Shown: positions 45,901 through 55,287, counted from the stretch's first letter. The stretch: DNA of 64,000 bases from Trichomonas vaginalis G3 (GCF_026262505.1 NC_067205.1:22911585-22975584), one strand, 5' to 3'. A program made the numbers and translations. The notes: generated from the letters alone by a model not told the origin.

Positions 45901-48054
45901 TTACTTCATGCAATGTTTTATTTCTGTGCCGTCTTCAAGTATGCCCCAATACTTACGCTTGGAGAGGACATGAACTTCGGTGAAAATTTTGTCCAATTTG
46001 AATTGACCCATCTTCTCACCGACTAAACCCATTTCAATGAGTTTGTTGTATCCTTCTTCGTTCGTCATGAGTGCGTCAATGTTCTCATAGTAAACCTTGA
46101 CTTTCGATTTGACTTCGGAGAAGAATTTGTTGTAGTTGTCAAGGACTGCCTTTGCGAACTGAGGGTAAGACCAATGTTCGACAATAGGTTTTAATGTGGT
46201 TACTAAGCCACTTTGACCTTGAGTGAATTCGTACTTCAAAACAAAAGGAGAAAACCTTTCAACAAAGTTGTCGACCTTCTCATAATGTTTACTCTTCATC
46301 TCTTGAGGTTTCTTAATGGAATATCCCCATGTCGAATTCATAAGCAATTTGAGTGTCATTGCAAGTTTGGGGTTTGAAGCTTTCCTAATATCATACAGTT
46401 GTTGTATGACTTTTCCAACTGTATAGTTCCTTCCTGGGAACTCACCATCTTCGTTTGGAATTCCAGTTGGAATATATTGGACAAACCTCATGTACGCAGC
46501 GTTAAGGTCGACATAGTATATTTTTTCGTTTGAGTCGAACTTGTCGCAACCAATGGGTCCAGTTCGTGGAAATTCAAGTGAGTCTCTTATCTTCTGAGAA
46601 ACTTCTCCTGTTATCTCATAAACATCGTCGAAGCAACCTGTTTCATATAAAACCTTCTGACCTAACTCAGATGCTCTCCAATACAATTTGACGTCAATTG
46701 GATGTCTCAATGGAAGTTTGTTTATAGCATCTTGAAGTTCTTGCAACCTCATTGGAAGTTCTTCTGGTTCAGGTTGGTATCCGAACAATCCAACTCCTTT
46801 TGGAATTGTGTACTTCTTTTGTACTAGAACTTTGTCTGGAACAACTTTTGGTCTTGCTAACAATGAAAAGTTTGTTTCGTCTTTTGGTACAAAAGTTTCT
46901 GTCAGCTTGTCATCTGGAATTGGTTCCAACAAACCTTTCTCGAAAAGAATGTTTACAGCTCTGACAATGTTGCACTTGCCTTTTCCGAACAATGGGTTTG
47001 TAAGACTTTCGTTCAACATGAAGTGGTTGTGGACAATTACAATCTTCAACCATGGTAAGTCTTTGTCAACAACATAGTCATCGTGCGAAGAACCTTTCTC
47101 AGTCGGTATGTTGACTCGGATATTGACATTTGCCAACGGTGCAATTTTTGCCAATTGACCTCTGAGAATGTACCTTGTCTTCACACATGACTCAAGATAC
47201 TTCATCTTCTCTTCTGAAACAAGACCAGAGTTCCTGAGACATGTAAGAATACAAGGTTCATTGACAATTGTTTCAATTGAATTGTAAATTCCATACCTTG
47301 TCAAGTCAATGTCAGACTTATTTATGAACGGGAAGTATCCAGCATGTTGTCTGACTGCTTGAGGGTTAGGTTGGTACCATTCGAACTTGACGCTTGAAAT
47401 TCCTTCAATTGCATTCAAAATGTCTGAGTCGGAGTCAACCATTTGTTCTCTCTTTGTAGTCTTGAAAGCGTCAAGAAGCATTGCAGCTGTTGTGACATTG
47501 CCATGTGCATAGTATATATGACCGTCCAAATCTGTTACGGTTAGTCTGAGATTGTATCCTTTCTTATTTCCGTCTTGAATTGCAGCAAGTACACCCATGA
47601 AGCCTTCTTTGTTCTTTCCTTCGTCAAAGTTTACTGTAAAGGTTCGACCAGATGTAATTTGACTTCTAACTTCACGATACTTCTCATATGCATATCTTGT
47701 TCTTTCCATGGGAGCATGTGCGTCTTCACCTTTTCCTTTTTTCCTTCTCAAAGGATGCAATTGTTCGTCATGTTTCCAGTAGAATCTGGCAAAGCCGTCG
47801 TGTCCTTCAACTTGAGGCTCAGTAACATCGAAAGGTATGTCCATAAGACGTTCTTCTTCTAACCTCTCTAATCTGTTTGGATAGTTTGCGCGTGCTGTTT
47901 CTAAGTCCATTTCATAGCGAAGACCAGCCAGTTTGTCATAGACTTTTATGGGTCTTCCCTTCCTATATTTAAAATTCTTCGAAACTTTCCAACCATATCT
48001 TTCTAACTCTGCTTTTATTCTAGCAGATTTTCTATCCATTCTATATGGGGGCAT
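45901..48054 (-). CDS. polB: Family B DNA polymerase (protein-primed type)
   Basis: 717 residues from MPPYRMDRKSARIKAE, counterpart of 14,305-16,458 and about 95 percent identical. Motif A YYVDLNAAYM, motif B KLLMNSTWGY and motif C YYENIDAL are unchanged, including Asn for the first Asp of YxDTDS. The start is set by agreement with copy 1; upstream in-frame codons overlap the next gene. The AT palindrome between it and 48,084 is shortened here. Confidence 0.85.
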   Translation of the reverse strand: MPPYRMDRKSARIKAELERYGWKVSKNFKYRKGRPIKVYDKLAGLRYEMDLETARANYPNRLERLEEERLMDIPFDVTEPQVEGHDGFARFYWKHDEQLHPLRRKKGKGEDAHAPMERTRYAYEKYREVRSQITSGRTFTVNFDEGKNKEGFMGVLAAIQDGNKKGYNLRLTVTDLDGHIYYAHGNVTTAAMLLDAFKTTKREQMVDSDSDILNAIEGISSVKFEWYQPNPQAVRQHAGYFPFINKSDIDLTRYGIYNSIETIVNEPCILTCLRNSGLVSEEKMKYLESCVKTRYILRGQLAKIAPLANVNIRVNIPTEKGSSHDDYVVDKDLPWLKIVIVHNHFMLNESLTNPLFGKGKCNIVRAVNILFEKGLLEPIPDDKLTETFVPKDETNFSLLARPKVVPDKVLVQKKYTIPKGVGLFGYQPEPEELPMRLQELQDAINKLPLRHPIDVKLYWRASELGQKVLYETGCFDDVYEITGEVSQKIRDSLEFPRTGPIGCDKFDSNEKIYYVDLNAAYMRFVQYIPTGIPNEDGEFPGRNYTVGKVIQQLYDIRKASNPKLAMTLKLLMNSTWGYSIKKPQEMKSKHYEKVDNFVERFSPFVLKYEFTQGQSGLVTTLKPIVEHWSYPQFAKAVLDNYNKFFSEVKSKVKVYYENIDALMTNEEGYNKLIEMGLVGEKMGQFKLDKIFTEVHVLSKRKYWGILEDGTEIKHCMK

Positions 48055-48083
48055 TTTTATAAAAATAAAAAAATGTTTTTTCT

Positions 48084-48665
48084 TTACTTTACGTAACCGC
48101 CTGCTGCCATAAGTCTTTGACGCCAACCCATACCAGCTAATGAAGGTTGACTTTTAGTATTGAAACTAACCTTTGGTTTTGGTTTATCTTCAGTTTTTGG
48201 TTTTTCTTCTTCTATCGGTTTTTCGTCACTTTTCGGTTCATTTGACTTTACCTCACTTGCTGGAACAGTAGTGTCGTCAACATCTTCATAAATATCATAT
48301 GCCATTTGTTTTTGTTTTCCTTTCAACTTTTTGTGTTTGTTGTAAAGTTTAGAATATTTCGACTCTAAGTCAATGAGATGTTCTATAATGAACTGTTCGT
48401 CGGTAAAATATACTTTTCCATCTGTTGTCTCGAAAGCTCCTTCAGACTTCAATATTTTATTTGTGAGAGTCTGTTTCTTTTTTGAGATACTAGCCGTTCC
48501 ATTTCTATGAAAAGTGACTTTGTAGTTAGGGTTTGCATTTCCAGACCTGGCACTTTCTATTATTGAATTTTTTTCTTCATCTGTAAGTTCTTTGACAGGT
48601 TTTGACAATGGTTCTGAACTTTTTGTTTGTGGTGTCAAATCTACCGTTTCAACTTCTTCGGTCAT
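48084..48665 (-). CDS. Unrecognised 193-aa charged protein
   Basis: Counterpart of 16,492-17,076 with one codon fewer near the C-terminus. Same conserved tail LAGMGWRQRLMAAGGYVK. Intact. Confidence 0.75.
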   Translation of the reverse strand: MTEEVETVDLTPQTKSSEPLSKPVKELTDEEKNSIIESARSGNANPNYKVTFHRNGTASISKKKQTLTNKILKSEGAFETTDGKVYFTDEQFIIEHLIDLESKYSKLYNKHKKLKGKQKQMAYDIYEDVDDTTVPASEVKSNEPKSDEKPIEEEKPKTEDKPKPKVSFNTKSQPSLAGMGWRQRLMAAGGYVK

Positions 48666-48684
48666 TTCATCTCAGTAAAAAATT

Positions 48685-48840
48685 TTAGTTTGGTTTGTTT
48701 TCAACTGGTTGTTTAGGTTTTTTAAGTCGGTCTAAAACTTCTTGAGGTATAGGAAGAACTTGACAAACACGTGGTTGTGTAACTGCTGGAAGCCGACAAA
48801 TCCATCTTGAGCCCATTTGTCTCAATGCTGTATTGTTCAT
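48685..48840 (-). CDS. Small 51-aa basic protein
   Basis: Counterpart of 17,096-17,251. Same 51 codons, with Gln-Gln to Pro-Lys near the end. Same start context. Confidence 0.65.
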   Translation of the reverse strand: MNNTALRQMGSRWICRLPAVTQPRVCQVLPIPQEVLDRLKKPKQPVENKPN

Positions 48841-48859
48841 TTCATCTCAGTAAAAAAAT

Positions 48860-49261
48860 TTACATTCCCCACGTTTGAGGCGGTTGCGGTTGGTTGTTGT
48901 TTACCCACTGTTGTGCATGGTTATATCCTCTGTTAAAGAATCTTTCACCTTGGTCCATATAGTGCCCTGCTTGGTTATAGTAGTCATTTGCTTTGTTATA
49001 GTAGTTTCCTGCTTGTCTGGAAACATTATCCATCCATCCTTGAACTTTTCCTCTTGTTTCAGGATTTGGAATAAGATTTGCTGCATCTCGTGCTACATCC
49101 CAACCTTTCTGTACAGTTTGTATAATAGGTTGTGCTTTCTCTTTCAGTATACCTAATGTACTCAAAATCTTCCTTCCAATTCCAAATGCACCTCTGGCTA
49201 GTGTTCCCACTGCGGGCAAAAATCTGGATGCAACTCCTGCTAATGCGCCAAATAAACCCAT
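48860..49261 (-). CDS. Amphipathic N-terminus 133-aa protein
   Basis: Intact here, frameshifted in copy 1. MGLFGALAGVASRFLPAVGT and ARGAFGIGRKIL form a hydrophobic, Gly/Ala-rich amphipathic start. A helical part and an Asn/Tyr/Gln-rich tail (YYNQAGHYMDQGERFF, NNNQPQPPQTWGM) follow. Layout resembles the membrane-lytic minor capsid proteins of non-enveloped DNA viruses (adenovirus VI-like), but only by pattern. Its start is 17 bases from the divergent integrase gene. Confidence 0.75.
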   Translation of the reverse strand: MGLFGALAGVASRFLPAVGTLARGAFGIGRKILSTLGILKEKAQPIIQTVQKGWDVARDAANLIPNPETRGKVQGWMDNVSRQAGNYYNKANDYYNQAGHYMDQGERFFNRGYNHAQQWVNNNQPQPPQTWGM

Positions 49262-49278
49262 TTCTTATGGGTTAAAAA

Positions 49279-50236
49279 ATGACGAATCCAAACAAGGACC
49301 CCTATGTTTCTAAGGCAACAAAGAAAGCACTCATGATAAAAATCTTTAGTTCAACACCAAATGCTTGGTTTATGGATATCTTGGAAAACATTCCGAGGTA
49401 TAGAGAAGATGGACCACCATACTGGCTAATATTTGTTGGTCAAAACACAAGATACTGTGAAGCCATACCATTACAGTCCAAAAATATTTTAGATATCTTA
49501 GCAGCTTTGACAATATTCGTTGACAAATACCATCCAACAAAACTGACATCTGACTGTGAAAGTTCTTTCAAATCAGATGATGTAAAAAACTATCTGCGTT
49601 CAAAAAATGTAAACCAATATTTCATTGTCGACCAAAACCATTCTGCTCTTGTGTCATTGACAGTTGTATAAAAATCTTAAGAGACTTAAACCACCACAAG
49701 GTGGTGAGGTAGATGAAATGTCATATGACGACAAATATAGACACTTCTCCATGGCAAAGATGAGACAAGTTTTAAATATTTACAATAACCGTAAACAAAA
49801 AGGTTTGGGAAACCACTCCCCCGAAGAAATGAAAAACAACCCTGACTTAGAGAAAGACTATATATTTAATAATTTAGTCAAAAGAGACAAACAAGAAAGA
49901 ATGCCAGGCTTCAAACTTAAGAAAGGTGACAAAGTAAAAATAGAAATACCTAAACGCGACCCATATGAAAATACTATTGACTATGACAACAATGGGAACC
50001 CGACAGGTACTCACCTTCGTGTTCGTAAAAATAGAAGAAAGTATACAAGAGAATATTATGAAGTTTTAGGCAAACATGGCAAAATGTACAGACTGCAAGC
50101 AGAAGATAAAACTACTATTGTCAGACCTCGTTTCAAACTTGTTAAGGTTCAAGGTGGTATACTTTCAAAGACAGTTCCTAACAAATATAAGACAACTCCT
50201 GACGAATATGCTAAAGAAGTTGAAAATGACGACTAA
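49279..50236 (+). pseudogene. rve-type (DDE) integrase, frameshifted
   Basis: Starts MTNPNKDPYVSKATKKALMI. WFMDILENIPRYREDGPPYW and KLTSDCESSF give the first two acidic residues. After NHSALVSL the frame stops at 49,671 (GTATAA). The expected third acid and following helix continue in another frame (IDSCIKILRDL), and after a further lost base the chain runs open to 50,236 (MPGFKLKKGDKVKIEIPKRD). The break after SALVS is common to both copies. N-terminal zinc finger not seen. Overlaps the convergent fibre gene by 4 bases. Confidence 0.8.
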
Positions 50237-51540
50237 GCAATTCTATACCATGCACAAACTGTCATGTAAGGTGGCATGTATTTTTTACCTAGTCCTGTAG
50301 ATGTTGTTGTAAAAGTATGTTGGTGGTTTCCAGTTGTATCTGTCCACATTCCATTCCAGTCTACTGGGTCGTTTGGAAAATGAGATCTTGACATAACTTG
50401 AATTTGCATTGAAGTCTGAGAAACAGTGTTATATCCTTGTTTGCAAACCCTATGACTATGGTTTCCATTAGAACTTGTTGTACCAGAATGACTATGTGGT
50501 GGCAAGTTGTCGACAGATATCGTTTTACTTCCACCTGTTTTCTTTGGAGTGTGTGCACAATACAAAAAACTTTCGAGTATTTGAGTCCAAGTTCCAAAAC
50601 CAAGTACTACTTCTGGTCTGGTAGAGTTCATTGACGTATAAATAGAACCAACTGGGTAAATGGTTTGAAGTATTTCTGTCTTTAATGTTTGAAGCTCTGT
50701 TTTGTCTGCTTTCTTGTCATATAAATCTTGAGCAGTGAATTTAATATTATGTTCATCCTCCATGACATAAACATCTCTACATCTAATGTTTCTCATCGTT
50801 GTTATGTCGTCATCCGATGTTAAACCTTGTGGAAAGTTAGGAGGTTTACAATATATTGCATCCCCACCAGTTTCTTCAACCGTTCCTTCAATATTTTCTA
50901 TACCAACAGTTGCGAAGAAGCTATGTGTATGTCCAACGTCACTTTTCCTGTTTAAGGTTTCTTGTAAGTTTGTAATATTTGCAATGGTATGTGTATGTCC
51001 AACGTCACTTTTCCTGTTTAAGGTTTCTTGTAAGTTTGTAATATTTGCAATGGTATGTGTATGGTTCTTATCCGCTTTAAGGTCTAAACATTCTGAAACC
51101 CACCCTGTATTGGCTTTACCTTCTAAAATCTTCGATGTCCGTTCATGGTACCATTCAACCATTTTTTTAATTTCTTCATCTTTTTCATCCACATATTCCT
51201 TATCTGCCTTCTTCACTAACCCACTAGCCACATATGCTATTGCATCGTCTACATACTCTTTGTCAGCTTTGTTGTCAATATCTGCTTTCAAAAGAAGTTC
51301 TTTTATAGGCTTCTCGTTTAAAGTTCCTTTTGTTGGATTTACACAGACAGTATGGTTCTTACTGTCTTGAAACAGAAACTCATCTGTCATTGGGTTTATC
51401 GTCAGTTTTAAGTTTCCTTCTTTCAATGACTCAGATATCTTAGAATAGTTTGAAAAGTTTGTTGTGTTCTTATTTAGAGCTTGCAAAATGAGTTGTCGGT
51501 TGTGTTGTATTTCTCTCATAGACGCTGTTTCTTTCGACAT
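50233..51540 (-). CDS. Phage-like fibre protein with gp10-type C-terminal head
   Basis: 435 residues. The N-terminal anchor (MSKETASMREIQHNRQLILQ) and the final block (YMPPYMTVCAWYRIA) match copy 1. There are two 22-residue shaft repeats (HTHTIANITNLQETLNRKSD) instead of three. A 45-residue shaft segment with VEWYHERTSKILEGKANTGW is unique. The tip between HSHSGTT and the end (NHSHRVCKQGYNTVSQTSMQ and GNHQHTFTTTSTGLG) has no likeness to copy 1. HxH metal-binding pairs are present. Confidence 0.8.
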   Translation of the reverse strand: MSKETASMREIQHNRQLILQALNKNTTNFSNYSKISESLKEGNLKLTINPMTDEFLFQDSKNHTVCVNPTKGTLNEKPIKELLLKADIDNKADKEYVDDAIAYVASGLVKKADKEYVDEKDEEIKKMVEWYHERTSKILEGKANTGWVSECLDLKADKNHTHTIANITNLQETLNRKSDVGHTHTIANITNLQETLNRKSDVGHTHSFFATVGIENIEGTVEETGGDAIYCKPPNFPQGLTSDDDITTMRNIRCRDVYVMEDEHNIKFTAQDLYDKKADKTELQTLKTEILQTIYPVGSIYTSMNSTRPEVVLGFGTWTQILESFLYCAHTPKKTGGSKTISVDNLPPHSHSGTTSSNGNHSHRVCKQGYNTVSQTSMQIQVMSRSHFPNDPVDWNGMWTDTTGNHQHTFTTTSTGLGKKYMPPYMTVCAWYRIA

Positions 51541-51558
51541 TTTTATTCTAGATAAAAT

Positions 51559-52407
51559 ATGCTTTCAATAGAAAAAGAAAATTCAAGAGTTGCTACAACT
51601 AAACCATTAGATGAACTTTTTACTAACGTAGGTCAAAAGTTTGAGACAGAGACCGTAAAGCATGAAGGCTATCGTTTTGACTACCCACTAAGATGGCTAA
51701 GAGACCCATCCGTCACAAAAGCTATTGGCTTTCGTAGAATGAAGTTCATTTCAGAAGCCATACATGGTTTCCCATTTACGGTCGCTTTTGAAATTCGATA
51801 CTATAACAAAGAAAAACATACGTATGAGAAATTTGAACAGGGAAAACTTTTACAAGTGAATTTGCTTGTAAACTTAGAAACAACTCTTCAAGCTTTTCAA
51901 GAAAAAATAAACGATATCTATCTCGAATATGCAAAACAGTACAACATTGACGAAGGAGAGTACCATCTCGATATTATATATGACAGGAAAAATGCAACTG
52001 TTAAAATCAATAGAATAGAAGACCTTGGAGAAGACGTTTATATTTCTACAAAATATAACAACTTGGCATGGTATAGATTTTTGAGGATGTTAAATCAGCC
52101 TGCAGAATATCCAGTACACCCGAACTTTTATGAAGTCGAAAACCCTAATGGAACATATGAAAATGTTTTCGACTCAGATGCTATTATAGTTCATGCTTCA
52201 TTTTCTGGTGCACAAAACTCTTTTTTATGCTTGGCAAATGACTTTTACGAAAAACCTACAAAGTTATACGAACCACCAAGTGGAAGTATTTCAGACTTTC
52301 AAGTATGGTTTACAACAGATGGAAGAAAGAGAATAATTCCATTATACCACGCGTTTTACTTAGAACTTAGTTTCATATACAACTACTATCGAACGGTAAA
52401 AATATAA
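51559..52407 (+). CDS. Unrecognised 282-aa beta-rich protein
   Basis: Counterpart of 19,979-20,827, same length, about ten changes. Divergent from the fibre gene with an 18-base gap. Intact. Confidence 0.8.
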   Translation: MLSIEKENSRVATTKPLDELFTNVGQKFETETVKHEGYRFDYPLRWLRDPSVTKAIGFRRMKFISEAIHGFPFTVAFEIRYYNKEKHTYEKFEQGKLLQVNLLVNLETTLQAFQEKINDIYLEYAKQYNIDEGEYHLDIIYDRKNATVKINRIEDLGEDVYISTKYNNLAWYRFLRMLNQPAEYPVHPNFYEVENPNGTYENVFDSDAIIVHASFSGAQNSFLCLANDFYEKPTKLYEPPSGSISDFQVWFTTDGRKRIIPLYHAFYLELSFIYNYYRTVKI

Positions 52408-52411
52408 TTTT

Positions 52412-52654
52412 TTAATACGGTTGAGGTGTTGGATTTGGTTGCCAACTAGACTGTGGTGCAGGTTCAGGCTGTTGTATAACAGGAGCTTGTTCTTCTGGTT
52501 CAGGGTCTTTAGGTATAATACCAACGAACTGACCTACTCTTTTACCAATATTTTTGACTCCGTTCCAAATTCCTCTTCCGACAGATTTTATTCCATTCCA
52601 TATACCTCTTCCAACATTTCGAAAGAAGTTTCCTATCTTACTGAAGAAACCCAT
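52412..52654 (-). CDS. Small amphipathic protein with repeated GRGIWNG helices
   Basis: Counterpart of 20,832-21,074; differs only at residues 5-6. VGRGIWNGIKSVGRGIWNGV is fully conserved. Convergent with the 282-aa gene, 4 bases between stops. Confidence 0.75.
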   Translation of the reverse strand: MGFFSKIGNFFRNVGRGIWNGIKSVGRGIWNGVKNIGKRVGQFVGIIPKDPEPEEQAPVIQQPEPAPQSSWQPNPTPQPY

Positions 52655-52672
52655 TTTACTATATGTAAAAAT

Positions 52673-53035
52673 CTAATGTCCGCCTAGTCTCTTACGTTTC
52701 CTGTTGAGTTCCATAGCATTCTTTAACTGGAGCTCATACATTCTATTTCTCCTCTGGTAGAAAACATATTCTGGGTCAACTCCTGTGTTCGCGTCATCTG
52801 CATAAAGTTGTTTATATCCCACTTCAGGGTTTGTATAAAACTCTTTCCATCTCATATTTGCATACCATGGTGGCAAACCTAACGCAGCGTCATTTGACAT
52901 GGCAGTTTGCATTTGTACATCTGTTGGCACTTGACCATAGTTTGCCATTGCAGTTTGTATTCTAACTTCATTTGGAATATTCTCTGGGTTTGGTTGTCCA
53001 GGTTGCTGTGCATTCGCTAAGTTCTGTGCGTCCAT
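52673..53035 (-). CDS. Unrecognised 120-aa protein with internal repeat
   Basis: Counterpart of 21,093-21,455, one amino-acid difference (RRKRKR to NRKRKR). Intact. Confidence 0.75.
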   Translation of the reverse strand: MDAQNLANAQQPGQPNPENIPNEVRIQTAMANYGQVPTDVQMQTAMSNDAALGLPPWYANMRWKEFYTNPEVGYKQLYADDANTGVDPEYVFYQRRNRMYELQLKNAMELNRKRKRLGGH

Positions 53036-53058
53036 TTAATATTAGATAAAAATATCTC

Positions 53059-53190
53059 TTACGAGTACATATACTGAACATTTGCAGGCATTGGTTCATC
53101 TTCATATTCTCTATATCTTTCTGCCACGTCAAATAAGTAAATGACACAATGGAAAAAACCTAAAACAAGTAGTCCTATTTCAAACCACAT
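53059..53190 (-). CDS. Small 43-aa single-pass membrane protein
   Basis: Counterpart of 21,479-21,610. One conservative change in the hydrophobic helix (FF to LF). Overlaps the methyltransferase end by 16 bases. Confidence 0.6.
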   Translation of the reverse strand: MWFEIGLLVLGFFHCVIYLFDVAERYREYEDEPMPANVQYMYS

Positions 53191-53993
53191 TTACTTACTA
53201 GTAAAATTTCTTTGTTATGACACTTTCTCCAGTTTATAGGACCTCTCTCATATTCTATCTTATCGTATCTAAACTCATAGTCATGTATGTCCTCTAACCA
53301 TCTCATAACGGTTTCCAAACCACTTTTATCGGATGTAAAGTAAAAGCATGGATGGTTATGTAAAACGTCTAAAGTTTCTAAAGAGTCTCTCAAAGTCCAG
53401 TCTACTTGGTATTGAAAATCCCATGTGTTAAAGAACGGCGGGTCCACTATAAAGAAAACATTTTCCTTGTCTTTATATTTTTCATACAAATCTGTCCAAT
53501 GACATCTCACAAACTCTATACCCTCAATATATTTTTCTATGTCCTCTTTGAAAACATTTGTATAGTTAAGATATAAAACTTTTGACATAAGTGTTTCAAT
53601 GTCATGAACTCTTATAGCACCACTATATAATAGTCTAGCAGATATACTATCCCAGTCAATATACTCTGCCTTTTTCAAAACCTCTCTGACAGTATTTTTC
53701 TTATCTAATGGTATACGTTCCATCTTACCTATAGGTATCTTTTCTTTTAACTCTTTCAATATTTTGTTTGTGTCTGGTATATGTTTGAGACGGTTCATAT
53801 AGTTGTCGAAGTCATTGCATATAATCTTTGAGTCAGGAAATATTGTATGGCACAAATGAGATATATAGAAACTTCCACCGAACAAGTCTACAAATGTTAG
53901 ACCATTCGGTAGTTTCTTAAGTTCTCTCAATAGAATATCTTTACATCTACTCTTATTTCCAAAGAAGGGTAACGGTGGTTTTGTAAAATTCAT
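53175..53993 (-). CDS. N6-adenine DNA methyltransferase (D12/Dam class)
   Basis: 272 residues from MNFTKPPLPFFGNKSR, counterpart of 21,595-22,413. FVDLFGG and VDPPF are unchanged. Upstream in-frame codons are not shared with copy 1 and cover the A/T-rich terminal region, so they are not counted. Intact. Confidence 0.85.
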   Translation of the reverse strand: MNFTKPPLPFFGNKSRCKDILLRELKKLPNGLTFVDLFGGSFYISHLCHTIFPDSKIICNDFDNYMNRLKHIPDTNKILKELKEKIPIGKMERIPLDKKNTVREVLKKAEYIDWDSISARLLYSGAIRVHDIETLMSKVLYLNYTNVFKEDIEKYIEGIEFVRCHWTDLYEKYKDKENVFFIVDPPFFNTWDFQYQVDWTLRDSLETLDVLHNHPCFYFTSDKSGLETVMRWLEDIHDYEFRYDKIEYERGPINWRKCHNKEILLVSKCGLK

Positions 53994-54043
53994 TTTATAT
54001 ATATAATAAAAATGTTTTTTCCTGAAAAGTGACAAAATTTCTT

Positions 54044-54081
54044 AGGGGCTAGAGGGCACGAAGTGCCTGGAAGCCCCACTA

Positions 54082-54112
<31 letters not shown>
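54044..54112. repeat. Right terminal inverted repeat and poly-T of copy 2
   Basis: AGGGGCTAGAGGGCACGAAG continuing TGCCTGGAAGCCCCACTACC, then about 29 T residues. Inverse of the left end at 30,550-30,619. Ends at the TATCA duplication (54,113-54,117). Confidence 0.88.
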
Positions 54113-54113
<1 letters not shown>

Positions 54114-54115
<2 letters not shown>

Positions 54116-54361
54116 CATAAATAATAAAAATAAAACTATTAGAGTCTTGTTACTTACAATTGAATCAAGTCATTAAATTTCTAACTTGGTTTTGCGAAAT
54201 TGGTAGAAATGATCATTGTAACTATCTTCACATTAAGATAGGCAAACAGAATTTTAATGCATAACATTAACTTACATAGTTGAATGCAAAATTACGATTT
54301 TGAAAAACTATAGTTTAACAATGCAACACATTGTCCATGAAATCATTATTAGGTTACATTG
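54114..54361. other. AT-rich host DNA between Maverick 2 and hairpin repeats
   Basis: About 250 bases with no gene or repeat recognised. The first bases are the right-hand TATCA duplicate. Confidence 0.5.
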
Positions 54362-55233
54362 TGCACTCTTGTTGGTCTGCATGTGTCATTCCGGGAGACA
54401 TTGCCTGTGCATGTCTCCCAGAATGGCATACTGTTCCGCATTCATAACTTGAATGCGGAACTTTGACCGACAAGAGTGCATTGTGCACTCTTGTTGGTCT
54501 GCATGTGTCATTCCGGGAGACATTGCCTGTGCATGTCTCCCAGAATGAGACAATTTATTGCAATCAGAATACGATTGCAAAACTTTGACCGACAAGAGTG
54601 CATTGTGCACTCTTGTTGGTCTGCATGTGTCATTCCGGGAGACATTGCCTGTGCATGTCTCCCAGAATGAGACAATTTATTGCAATCAGAATACGATTGC
54701 AAAACTTTGACCGACAAGAGTGCATTGTGCACTCTTGTTGGTCTGCATGTGTCATTCCGGGAGACATTGCCTGTGCATGTCTCCCAGAATGAGACAATTT
54801 ATTGCAATCAGAATACGATTGCAAAACTTTGACCGACAAGAGTGCATTGTGCACTCTTGTTGGTCTGCATGTGTCATTCCGGGAGACATTGCCTGTGCAT
54901 GTCTCCCAGAATGAGACAATTTATTGCAATCAGAATACGATTGCAAAACTTTGACCGACAAGAGTGCATTGTGCACTCTTGTTGGTCTGCATGTGTCATT
55001 CCGGGAGACATTGCCTGTGCATGTCTCCCAGAATGAGACAATTTATTGCAATCAGAATACGATTGCAAAACTTTGACCGACAAGAGTGCATTGTGCACTC
55101 TTGTTGGTCTGCATGTGTCACTCCGGGAGACATTGCCTGTGCATGTCTCCCAGAATGGCATACTGTTCCGCATTCATAACTTGAATGCGGAACTTTGACC
55201 GACAAGAGTGCATTGTGCACTCTTGTTAGTCTG
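54362..55233. repeat. Seven 122-bp tandem repeats built of three hairpins each
   Basis: Units start at 54,362, 54,484, 54,606, 54,728, 54,850, 54,972 and 55,094, with a partial at 55,216. Each holds CATTCCGGGAGACA/TGTCTCCCAGAATG (for example 54,387-54,425). A middle hairpin follows. At the junction GACCGACAAGAGTGCA faces TGCACTCTTGTTGGTC with a 3-base loop (54,465-54,499). The middle hairpin is GTTCCGCATTC/GAATGCGGAAC in the first and last units only, and TTGCAATC/GATTGCAA in the five between. Frames are open in the array but are repeat artefacts. Confidence 0.95.
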
Positions 55234-55240
55234 GAGGAGC

Positions 55241-55287
55241 GCCAACTCGGGAAAATCATTTCCACTGCCCGAGTTGGCACTTTTTTT
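55241..55287 (+). terminator. GC-rich hairpin followed by T-run
   Basis: GCCAACTCGGG (55,241-55,251) and CCCGAGTTGGC (55,268-55,278) form a perfect 11-bp stem with a 16-base loop, followed by seven T residues. It ends the 122-bp repeat array. In a eukaryote a T-run could stop RNA polymerase III. Role is inferred. Confidence 0.45.

Larger units (their letters stand above)
30550..54112 (+). mobile_element. Maverick/Polinton copy 2, complete (about 23.6 kb)
   Basis: Bounded on the left by a run of A and on the right by a run of T, each followed inward by the same inverted sequence of about 40 bases. TATCA stands on both sides (30,545-30,549 and 54,113-54,117), a 5-bp target duplication in the size range known for Polintons. 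It contains family B polymerase, rve integrase, packaging ATPase, SF3 helicase and probable capsid genes, the diagnostic Polinton set, plus fibre, methyltransferase and HNH genes. The capsid genes and integrase are frameshifted, so this copy is probably not autonomous. Confidence 0.92.

Noticed and set aside
51559-52407. Adenain-like cysteine protease in the 282-aa protein
   Set aside because: AQNSFLCLAND is suggestive, but His and Asp/Asn residues with the right order and spacing could not be identified. No protease was recognised anywhere in the elements.
54362-55233. CRISPR array
   Set aside because: The units are contiguous tandem hairpin repeats of 122 bases without unique spacers, in a eukaryotic setting without cas genes.
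54386-55280. Many 64-99 residue open frames on both strands in the 122-bp repeats
   Set aside because: They recur identically with the repeat period, lie inside palindromes and have no supporting context; they are repeat artefacts.
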